Positions 1 through 4,673 of a DNA stretch of 5,305 nucleotides are shown here, in pieces. The notes beneath the pieces were generated by a model. That model did not search any database. It saw nothing but the letters and a program-made list of their open reading frames with translations, and was not told the DNA's origin. Source of the stretch: JBLHGU01 sp047615875 (GTDB taxonomy: Bacteria; Pseudomonadota; Gammaproteobacteria; Arenicellales; CAJQKF01); assembly GCA_047615875.1 (NCBI GenBank), contig JBLHGU010000308.1:1-5305 (forward strand), in the 5' to 3' direction. Position numbers and translations under genes: made by a program. The stretch's first letter is position 1. Every line of letters begins with the position of its first letter.

Positions 1-412
1 TGAAGCTGATTACATTGTGTCTGCCGGTGACGTTGCGCGCGAGTTTAAGTGCAGCTTCTACCGCGTTGGTCCCGGTCGGTCCGGTAAATTGAACCATGTA
101 TTTCAAATCGCGAGGTTCCAAGATATGCGTCTGCATTACTTGCAAAAATGCTTCTTTAGCCTTGGTGTGCATATCCAGGCCATGGGTGATTCCATCACTC
201 TCAATGTAATCCAATAAGGCGTGCTTTAATAAAGGATGGTTATGCCCGTAGTTCAAGGTGCCGGCTCCAGCCAAGAAATCCATGTATTGGTTTTCTTGAT
301 CATCATATAGATAGACCCCTTTTGCTCTTTCAAAGAGCACGGGGAAAGAGCGAGCATAGGATTGAACCTCAGATTCGATTTCCTCAAATATGTTTGTCAC
401 AAAATTCTCCAT
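1..412 (-). CDS. ectB: EctB, diaminobutyrate--2-oxoglutarate aminotransferase, N-terminal part (runs off the left edge)
   Basis: The first ectoine-pathway enzyme: a PLP-dependent class-III aminotransferase in the cytoplasm that converts L-aspartate 4-semialdehyde plus glutamate to L-2,4-diaminobutyrate and 2-oxoglutarate. Reading the minus strand from the ATG at 412 gives 137 residues with no stop. Seen directly: an N-terminal segment MENFVTNIFEEIESEVQSYA, the strand YLYDDQENQYMDFLAGAG (about 34-51), NYGHNHP (54-60), and the cofactor-phosphate loop FTGPTGTNAVEAALKLAR (about 109-126). These are EctB hallmarks. The PLP lysine lies further on, outside the window; the full family length is about 420 residues. 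It starts 37 bases after the ectA stop on the same strand, so ectA and ectB are probably co-transcribed. The Shine-Dalgarno is weak (AAGAAAAG, about 10 bases upstream). Confidence 0.95.
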   Translation of the reverse strand, partial: MENFVTNIFEEIESEVQSYARSFPVLFERAKGVYLYDDQENQYMDFLAGAGTLNYGHNHPLLKHALLDYIESDGITHGLDMHTKAKEAFLQVMQTHILEPRDLKYMVQFTGPTGTNAVEAALKLARNVTGRHNVISF

Positions 413-449
413 TTTCTAATTGTACTTTTCTTAGTAAGCAATCTTTCGT

Positions 450-1031
450 CTATTCAATGCGCGCTTTCATGCGCGCAAATTGGGATTGAGTTTTCTCCAC
501 TGTGTTGTACATATCCGATTCATCTGGCAGCGCGATTGCTTTAGATCCTTCATCGAATGGACCGATGCAAAGCAATATTTCATCCTCGTGCTTACCCTGG
601 AAATGCCGTTCTTTGTCGAAAAGCACGCGCTTTTGCAGGGAAGTTTTCTTGCTCTTAGCCAGCCGATTGAATAATTTCATCGAGGACGCATTATTTGGCG
701 TTACGGTGGTTTCCAAAAATTCCACGTCAGGCAGACGTGTCAGGAGCTCCTCGAGCATGGTTAGTGCCAGACCCTTTCCTCTTGCCTCGGGGGTAACCGC
801 GACTTGCCAGACAAACAATGTGTTTTGCTTGGCAGGTAATCGGTAGCCGGTAACGTAGCCGCGAATAACGCCCTGCCACTCTGCGATAACCCCGGTGTCT
901 CTGAAATGGCTTGCCTGAAGCAGATTGCAATAAAGCGAATTACAATCCAGAGGAGGGCATCTGCCTGCCAGATCGTGAATAGCCGATCCATCCTTAGCAT
1001 TGGGTACGCGGATTGTTAATTTATCTGTCAT
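450..1031 (-). CDS. ectA: EctA, L-2,4-diaminobutyrate N-acetyltransferase
   Basis: Second step of ectoine synthesis: transfer of an acetyl group from acetyl-CoA to the 4-amino group of L-2,4-diaminobutyrate, giving the N-acetyl compound that EctC cyclises to ectoine. The 193-residue cytoplasmic protein is a single GNAT domain. Visible landmarks are the substrate-side segment PPLDCNSLYCNLLQASHF (about 26-43), the beta strand LFVWQVAVTPEARGKGLA (about 72-89) with the acetyl-CoA pyrophosphate loop ARGKGLA, and ETTVTPNNASSMKLFNRLA (about 107-125), the usual C-terminal half of a GNAT fold. Length is close to the EctA norm of about 170-190, with a slightly long tail. The ATG at 1031 fits the start of the EctA domain (TIRVPNAKDG); the Shine-Dalgarno is poor (GGAAT about 12 bases upstream). 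It is first in the operon, followed by ectB, and faces ectR across a 172-base control region. Confidence 0.95.
   Translation of the reverse strand: MTDKLTIRVPNAKDGSAIHDLAGRCPPLDCNSLYCNLLQASHFRDTGVIAEWQGVIRGYVTGYRLPAKQNTLFVWQVAVTPEARGKGLALTMLEELLTRLPDVEFLETTVTPNNASSMKLFNRLAKSKKTSLQKRVLFDKERHFQGKHEDEILLCIGPFDEGSKAIALPDESDMYNTVEKTQSQFARMKARIE
458..477 (-). repeat. GC-rich inverted repeat at the 3' end of ectA
   Basis: TGCGCGC and GCGCGCA flank the six bases TTTCAT, giving a 7-bp perfect stem. It lies inside the last codons of ectA (residues FARMKARIE), 45 bases before the ectB start. There is no T-tract after it on either strand, so it is not a normal intrinsic terminator. It could act as an mRNA stabiliser or pause between ectA and ectB, or simply reflect Ala/Arg codons. 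Confidence 0.4.
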
Positions 1032-1075
1032 AGGGCATTAAATATTCCATAGTTGTATTTGCGTTTAGTGAGCCA

Positions 1076-1081
1076 AGTATA
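1076..1081 (-). promoter_or_regulatory. Candidate -10 element of the ectAB promoter
   Basis: Minus-strand TATACT matches the sigma-70 -10 consensus at five of six positions. It would place transcription start near 1069 and give a 5' leader of about 38 bases before the ectA ATG. The -35 position (about 1099-1104, GTATCT) is poor, so the promoter may be weak or activator-dependent, or may use another sigma factor. The element touches the palindrome at 1081-1092, as expected for repression by occlusion. This is inferred by eye only. Confidence 0.35.
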
Positions 1082-1103
1082 TAGATATCTATGTATATAG
1101 ATA
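1077..1103. promoter_or_regulatory. Candidate EctR operator over the ectA promoter (palindrome plus direct repeat)
   Basis: ATAGATATCTAT (1081-1092) is a perfect 12-bp palindrome, extending to 18 bp (1078-1095) with one mismatched pair. An exact 11-bp direct repeat GTATATAGATA occurs at 1077-1087 and 1093-1103, a 16-bp period that overlaps the palindrome. MarR-family dimers bind AT-rich palindromes of this size, and EctR1 of halophilic methylotrophs is known to cover the ectA promoter. That this is the EctR site here is inferred from position and symmetry. Confidence 0.55.
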
Positions 1104-1128
1104 CCTGAAATGGCCTATAAGTCTTTGT

Positions 1129-1156
1129 TTGTCGCAGAAATCGTGGAATATATACA
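1129..1156 (+). promoter_or_regulatory. Candidate ectR promoter
   Basis: TTGTCG (1129-1134) and TATACA (1151-1156) are separated by 16 bases, each matching four of six consensus positions. A competing -10, TATAGT at 1169-1174, matches five of six but has no good -35. Either would place the start of transcription upstream of the TTG at 1204. Evidence is by eye. Confidence 0.3.
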
Positions 1157-1163
1157 TAGATAT
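1149..1163. promoter_or_regulatory. Second candidate EctR operator, inverted copy on the ectR side
   Basis: The 15 bases at 1149-1163 are the exact reverse complement of 1085-1099 (ATATCTATGTATATA), so the operator word is repeated in opposite orientation 49 bases away. It overlaps the candidate ectR -10 (TATACA, 1151-1156). Immediately downstream, TATATAGT at 1167-1174 equals one half-site of the EctR1 operator as I remember it from Methylomicrobium. Together these suggest autorepression of ectR. Confidence 0.5.
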
Positions 1164-1203
1164 GAATATATAGTAGAGTACGTAAACTAAGCCTGTTATC
1201 TGG

Positions 1204-1785
1204 TTGTCAACAAACAAGGCTTCCTCGCGAGATCGTATTGCTGTAAAAAGCGAGTTTCAAAATATTCGCGCGCCCGCTTCACTACATCAAAGCAACATGA
1301 TAAAAATGCGTATGACAGATCTTACTGAAGACGTTCTAATCTCACTTCGACAAATTTCTAGGGCTACAAGTTTGCACTCGCGCCGACTAGCCAAAGACAC
1401 CAGCCTGACAACTCCGCAACTCCTAGTGCTTAAAGATATACAGAAACATGATGGAACCGGGGTTTCTGATATTGCGCGCCGAATAAGTCTTAGTCAGGCA
1501 ACAGTGACGAGCCTCGTGAACAAGCTTGATCAGAAAGACCTGATTCTGAGAATCAAAAGCACCTCTGATAAAAGGCGTACGGACATTACCCTAAGTGCTA
1601 AAGGGGAAGAACTTATCAATGCTGCGCCGCCGCCACTTCAGGAAAATTTCGTGAAGAGATTTGGTGCACTCCCAAAATGGGAACAACTTTCAATTGTCGC
1701 CGCTCTTGAACGATTAGCTACAATGATGGATGCAGAAGATCTAGATGCGGCACCGTTGTTAGCTAGCGGTGAGGATGTTCGCTAG
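1204..1785 (+). CDS. ectR: EctR-like MarR-family transcriptional repressor of ectoine genes
   Basis: A winged-helix MarR-family DNA-binding protein, expected to act as a dimer and repress ectAB at low osmolarity. From the TTG at 1204 it has 193 residues. After an unconserved N-terminal tail, the dimer helix EDVLISLRQISRATSLHSRRLAK begins near residue 42. Then come TTPQLLVLKDI, the recognition region GVSDIARRISLSQATVTSLVNKLDQKDLI and the wing RIKSTSDKRRTDITLSAKGEEL. The C-terminal part (WEQLSIVAALERLATMMDAE, then DLDAAPLL) is typical of EctR rather than generic MarR. It is divergent from ectA. No Shine-Dalgarno precedes TTG 1204 or the in-frame ATGs at 1297, 1306 and 1312. The upstream limit is a stop at 1183-1185. 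The ATG starts would give 157-162 residues and still include the whole domain, so the start is unresolved. Confidence 0.88.
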   Translation: MSTNKASSRDRIAVKSEFQNIRAPASLHQSNMIKMRMTDLTEDVLISLRQISRATSLHSRRLAKDTSLTTPQLLVLKDIQKHDGTGVSDIARRISLSQATVTSLVNKLDQKDLILRIKSTSDKRRTDITLSAKGEELINAAPPPLQENFVKRFGALPKWEQLSIVAALERLATMMDAEDLDAAPLLASGEDVR

Positions 1786-1963
1786 CTATTTTCATTTAAT
1801 AAGCGATTCAATCACGGATACAACAAACTCTTCGAACCCCTCGGTCCACAGATGGCCAAGCCATCGCCCTCGTTGAAAAATTCGAAATAAGTAGTTTTCT
1901 TTAGAAATCGTTACTCACGGCTTGTTTAAATTCGCCTCAAAATCTAGTTGTAGATAGCATCCT
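1786..1963. other. Spacer between ectR and the MFS gene
   Basis: This 178-base stretch has no gene. It holds one perfect hairpin, GATGGC-CAA-GCCATC (1851-1865), without a T-tract, so it is not a standard intrinsic terminator for ectR. TTCGAA occurs on both sides of it (about 1831-1836 and 1881-1886). I see no convincing -35/-10 pair for the downstream transporter. TTGAAA near 1875 is the best -35-like word, but no good -10 follows at the right distance. Confidence 0.4.
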
Positions 1964-3190
1964 ATGATCAATTCGATTATTAAAGTTTCCACTTTGCTCT
2001 TTGGAGTGGCGATATTACTTAGTGGTCATGGGCTACAGCTTGCGATCGTCCCCTTGAGAGCAGAACTGGCGGGATGGTCTAGCATTGAGATTGGTTTGCT
2101 CGGATCCGCTTACTTCGCAGGGTTTTTGGTAGGCTGCTTTTTAATCCCCAAACTTGTCAGCCGAAGTGGGCATATTCGTGTTTTTGCGACTCTTACTTCA
2201 ATCATGACTACAGTGATTCTTGGTTTGGTTCTTTTTGAGGACTATTTCTTTTGGATACTTTTGAGGTTTATGACTGGCATCACTATTTCTGGTTTGTATT
2301 TGGTTATTGAGAGCTGGTTGAATGACCAGACTGAAAATGGAGTTAGAGGCGGCGTACTGGCAATTTATACGGTGGTTGTTCTTTTGTCGTTAGCGCTAGG
2401 GCAGCTCCTACTAAACATCGCGGTCATTGCTGACGATCGAATTATCGTCATGTCCGCAATTTTGATTTCTCTTGCAGCCATACCTATTTGTATAACGCGT
2501 TCAGCTCAGCCAATAGATATTCCCACTGCCTCGTTTTCCCCAATACTGGTTCTAAAGACATCCAGAGCTGCCGCGACAGGTGTATTTGTTGCTGGATTAG
2601 TGACGAGTGCGTTCTATAGTCTTGGGCCCGTCTATGGAATCGAGACCGGCATGGACGTTCGTCAGATCAGCACTATGATGGCTTTAGGTATTCTCGGTGG
2701 CGCGATGTCACAGTATCCGCTCGGTCGATATTCAGATGGTAAAGATCGGCGCGTCGTATTGTTTGCTGTCATGGGTGCGGGCGGTGCTGTCGCTTTTTGT
2801 AGCTGGATTTTCAAGTTCGACAATGTGGCCTTTAACATGCTTTTTCTTGGTATTTTTATGATGCCGATCTATGCGTTATCCCTTGCGCAAGCAAGTGATA
2901 ATGTTGAAAACAGTTCCTTTCTGGAAGTGGGTATTGGGCTGCTTGTAATTAACGCAGTAGGGTCGATTATCGGTCCGTTGGTTGCAGCGCAAGGGATGCA
3001 GTATTTCGGGCCACAATCGTTTTTCCTGTTTATTGGAATGGTACTACTACTTGGCGCAGGAGCCACACTGTTCTTTATTCAATCGCGTGCACCTGACCTT
3101 GATAATTTTAATGAATTCAATTTGGCCACAACTGCGTCTACACAAGGCGCCCTACGAATGGACCCTCGAGCTGAAGATGGAGAAAATTAG
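1964..3190 (+). CDS. YcaD-like MFS transporter
   Basis: A 408-residue inner-membrane protein of the major facilitator superfamily, with about twelve hydrophobic segments in two six-helix halves and no signal peptide beyond the first helix. The loop after helix 2 (GCFLIPKLVSRSGHIRVF, about 57-74) is a variant of MFS motif A. The second-half copy reads YPLGRYSDGKDRR. RFMTGITISGLYLVIESWLN and GGVLAIYTVVVLLSLALGQLL resemble the same stretches of E. coli YcaD, whose substrate is unknown. The C-terminal 35 residues are hydrophilic and probably cytoplasmic. The Shine-Dalgarno is poor (TAGATAG about 8 bases before the ATG). It is co-oriented with ectR 178 bases downstream. A link to osmolyte export or uptake is possible from context only; the substrate cannot be read from the sequence. 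Confidence 0.88.
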   Translation: MINSIIKVSTLLFGVAILLSGHGLQLAIVPLRAELAGWSSIEIGLLGSAYFAGFLVGCFLIPKLVSRSGHIRVFATLTSIMTTVILGLVLFEDYFFWILLRFMTGITISGLYLVIESWLNDQTENGVRGGVLAIYTVVVLLSLALGQLLLNIAVIADDRIIVMSAILISLAAIPICITRSAQPIDIPTASFSPILVLKTSRAAATGVFVAGLVTSAFYSLGPVYGIETGMDVRQISTMMALGILGGAMSQYPLGRYSDGKDRRVVLFAVMGAGGAVAFCSWIFKFDNVAFNMLFLGIFMMPIYALSLAQASDNVENSSFLEVGIGLLVINAVGSIIGPLVAAQGMQYFGPQSFFLFIGMVLLLGAGATLFFIQSRAPDLDNFNEFNLATTASTQGALRMDPRAEDGEN

Positions 3191-3363
3191 ATTCTTAAGA
3201 TTCACAGCCGACTTTAGTTACAGGCAAATTGACCGAGGAAAAATTGAAGGATGGGTGATAAGCGTAAGCCCGAAACCAGCCACCTACCCACCTATGGCCA
3301 ACGGACTCTCAAAATCTATAGTCCGTCGCTCCAAATCCTAATTCGATGAAAGATAGCGGAAAT
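3191..3363. other. Intergenic region after the MFS gene
   Basis: No supported gene. The short open frames here look like run-on from other frames. There is no T-tract terminator behind the MFS stop codon. The one clear structure is the 7-bp inverted repeat at 3301-3326. If the tRNA fragment beside it is an integration scar, this stretch would be the original downstream flank of the tRNA gene. Confidence 0.5.
3301..3326. repeat. Inverted repeat ACGGACT / AGTCCGT
   Basis: ACGGACT (3301-3307) and AGTCCGT (3320-3326) are perfect complements around a 12-base loop. No T-run follows on either strand. On the minus strand it lies about 38 bases downstream of the tRNA CCA end, so it could be a processing or termination structure of the former tRNA transcript, or a recombinase arm site. 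Neither is shown by the sequence. Confidence 0.4.
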
Positions 3364-3408
3364 TGGTGGGCCCACAGGGACTCGAACCCCGGACAAACGG
3401 ATTATGAG
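3364..3408 (-). pseudogene. 3' fragment of a CAU-anticodon tRNA gene (tRNA-Met or tRNA-Ile2); candidate attachment-site scar
   Basis: Read on the minus strand, the order is anticodon loop CTCATAA (3408-3402), 3' anticodon strand TCCGT, variable loop TTGTC, and T arm CGGGG-TTCGAGT-CCCTG (a 5-bp stem with one G-T pair). Then come the 3' acceptor strand TGGGCCC, discriminator A and encoded CCA (3366-3364). Every part of a tRNA 3' half is intact. Upstream, the expected anticodon-stem partner ACGGA is replaced by ACTGC, and there is no D arm or GGGCCCA acceptor strand. This is therefore a truncated copy, not a working gene. Such 45-base 3' ends are what tyrosine-recombinase elements leave at the far end of an insertion. 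CAU can be elongator Met or the lysidine-modified Ile2; I cannot tell which. Confidence 0.85.
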
Positions 3409-3649
3409 GCAGTGGAACCGGTCGTGGTTTCTCTGAGTAAGCCGTAGAGTCGTAACGAGTTTTCTTTTCCCGGACTTCTGAGCCTGACCAAAACCGAACC
3501 TCTTCCGATCTTGATTAAGGTCGGTTGGTTCACCGAACTTGATTGGTGGGCAGCTTTCCCGACCGAAGTGGGGGGTGTGAAAAACTGAAATTCTGAGGGG
3601 AAGGGCAGGTGTCCGCTTACGGCCATTTGCAGTCATGGGAGGCGAATCG
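3409..3649. other. Gene-free stretch with hairpins beside the tRNA fragment
   Basis: No convincing gene in 241 bases. Open frames exist on the minus strand but are low-complexity in composition, lack ribosome binding sites and run through the tRNA fragment. The stretch holds an 8-bp hairpin at 3505-3524, a second small one (TCGGT-TGGTTC-ACCGA, 3521-3536), and GGTCGG near 3519 matched by CCGACC near 3559. Short words such as CTTGATT and CCGAAC recur. It could be a structured RNA, a dispersed non-coding repeat or the end of a mobile element. I do not recognise it. Confidence 0.4.
3505..3524. repeat. 8-bp hairpin CCGATCTT-GATT-AAGGTCGG
   Basis: The two arms pair over eight positions with a single T-G wobble around a four-base loop. 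No T-tract follows on either strand, so it is not a plain terminator. It lies in non-coding DNA about 100 bases inside the tRNA fragment boundary. Confidence 0.5.
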
Positions 3650-3892
3650 TCAGGTGTTATTTTCAAGGGTGCTAAGCGCCTGCTGGACTTGCGAAAGAAA
3701 AGTGCTTTCCTCTGGGCCCATGCTCTCGTCGGTGGCGGTGGAAAGCTCCCACTCATCGACCTTCCATGATTCCAGAATGCGGCGCTTATGGCCCAGATCC
3801 AGGCGCTCATCATCAAGCACGGTAGCAGGGTCTTTGAAATGTTTCGCAGGATTCTTGATCAAGTCTTGTAATTCAGTTTCATTAACCAGCAT
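3650..3892 (-). CDS. Small acidic conserved-looking hypothetical protein
   Basis: An 80-residue soluble protein of unknown function, with no membrane segment or signal peptide and about 17 acidic against 8 basic residues. The ATG at 3892 is chosen because a strong Shine-Dalgarno, GGGAGAG, sits about 8 bases upstream; a longer TTG start at 3925 would add 11 residues with no such signal. The pattern NPAKHFKDPATVLDDERLD, then HKRRILESWKVDEWEL, then ATDESM and a C-terminal helix FLSQVQQALSTL resembles a widespread small proteobacterial family. In that family a 'P..VL.D..L....K..IL..W..D..EL..A..E.M' signature recurs, as I remember it; its role is not established. It stands alone, between the tRNA fragment region and a divergent regulator pseudogene. 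It is the only apparently intact gene in 3191-4673. Confidence 0.75.
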   Translation of the reverse strand: MLVNETELQDLIKNPAKHFKDPATVLDDERLDLGHKRRILESWKVDEWELSTATDESMGPEESTFLSQVQQALSTLENNT

Positions 3893-3983
3893 ACGAGTCT
3901 CTCCCGTGATTTTCGCGCATTGCAATGCTCCTAAATTTCTTAATTAATTAACAACCAATCGTTTCGTAATAATTCAAACGTGC
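3893..3983. promoter_or_regulatory. AT-rich spacer upstream of the small gene and the regulator pseudogene
   Basis: This divergent spacer should contain the promoter of the 3650-3892 gene and formerly that of the regulator. It has a perfect 12-bp palindrome TTAATTAATTAA (3940-3951), but no clean -35/-10 pair and no visible Fnr box (TTGAT-N4-ATCAA). Confidence 0.3.
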
Positions 3984-4526
3984 GTGGCGAGATCAGCAAC
4001 GCCAGCCCGCAACCACAGATCAGACGCAATTGATTATCCGTGCTGGATGCGAGGGACAGAACAGCCCTGTCTTCACTGGCTACTGCGCGCCATTTGCCAA
4101 ACGGCGGCCTTTGAATTTGAGTCTATCTACTTCATACGAAGGGGATCTGTGAAATATCGTTTGCAGAGTTGCAGAAACTTATGCATAGACGGCCCTTACT
4201 ACAACAGCACCTTAATGAGCTTCTTTCTCGTCAAATTGTTCAAGAATAGTCAGTTACAATAATGCAGGGTCAAAAAAAGGCTGCAGGCAGAGTAGCAGCT
4301 TTTCTGCTTAATTTGTCAGAAAGCTACGCTCGTAGTGGATTGTCTTCGAGGTCTTTATGCCTTCCTATGGCCAGAAAGGACATAGCGGGGTGTCTGGGGA
4401 TGACTCCTTTCGCCAGTTAGTCGTAAATTTAGCCTATTCAAAGAAAAAGGATGGCTGGAGGTAAATGGTCGGCTAATCACTTTGACCATGCTTCCCAGTC
4501 TAATTGCAAATAATCCATTTCATTAA
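3984..4526 (+). pseudogene. Degraded Crp/Fnr-family (Fnr/Anr-like) transcriptional regulator
   Basis: Stitching frames recovers most of a Crp/Fnr protein. At 4110-4151, FEFESIYFIRRGSV matches the 'L.SLYAIRSG.IK' strand of the cyclic-nucleotide-type sensor domain. It runs straight into a second frame at 4145, ICEISFAELQKLMHRRPLL, which corresponds to a point roughly 40 residues later in Fnr, so there is an internal deletion. That frame continues through a TAG at 4247-4249 to RVAAFLLNLSESYARSG (dimer helix) and LPMARKDIAGCLGMTP, the first HTH helices. A one-base surplus in 4409-4415 shifts frame into VSRKFSLFKEKGWLEVNG and RLITLTMLPSL, the recognition helix and wing, ending at TAA 4524-4526. 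The N-terminal part, where Fnr has its iron-sulphur cysteines, is not confidently readable, so Fnr, Anr or another subgroup is open. Function is surely lost. Confidence 0.85.
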
Positions 4527-4545
4527 CTTAGTTGAGCAGTCTTTC

Positions 4546-4573
4546 GTCAGGTGTATATAGCCTGGCTTTTTTT
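4546..4573 (+). terminator. Intrinsic terminator behind the regulator pseudogene
   Basis: The stem GTCAGG / CCTGGC (six pairs, one T-G) encloses the nine-base loop TGTATATAG and is followed directly by seven Ts. It begins 20 bases after the pseudogene stop codon, which fits it being the regulator's original terminator and supports the reading of 3984-4526 as a former gene. Confidence 0.65.
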
Positions 4574-4597
4574 AGCTATGTCCAATTAGAAACAGCA

Positions 4598-4611
4598 CCG
4601 ATTTAGATCGG
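4598..4611 (-). terminator. Possible weak terminator hairpin behind the aldehyde dehydrogenase
   Basis: CCGAT-TTAG-ATCGG is a perfect 5-bp stem with a four-base loop, 63 bases beyond the dehydrogenase stop on the minus strand. The following TGCTGTTTCT is only partly T-rich, so termination here is uncertain. Confidence 0.25.
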
Positions 4612-4673
4612 CATTGTTAAACTAGTTCTCTAAAAGTAGTGGTTCATACGGATACGCATCGCTCAGCTATTCC

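Noticed and set aside
362..544. Plus-strand hydrophobic 60-residue open frame across the ectA-ectB junction
   Set aside because: Antisense to two confidently identified genes; no ribosome binding site; a shadow frame.
1851..1865. Perfect hairpin GATGGC-CAA-GCCATC as a terminator of ectR
   Set aside because: No T-tract on either strand, so I do not call it an intrinsic terminator; noted only as a structure.
3409..3649. Integron attC site or CRISPR array in the repeat-rich stretch
   Set aside because: No RYYYAAC/GTTRRRY core pair and no regularly spaced direct repeats.
3714..3720. GGGCCCA on the plus strand, which equals the missing 5' acceptor strand of the tRNA
   Set aside because: Wrong strand and order for the fragment, not followed by a D arm, and explained by codons (ESMGP) of the small protein.
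3316..3816. Long minus-strand open frame of 166 residues
   Set aside because: It reads through the tRNA fragment (giving SGVRVPVGPP, a typical translated tRNA end) and overlaps the better-supported small gene in another frame; no ribosome binding site.
3984..4262. Open frame of 92 residues with a GTG start
   Set aside because: Only its FEFESIYFIRRGSV part resembles a protein family, and the matching continuation is in another frame; it is a piece of the Crp/Fnr pseudogene, not a gene.
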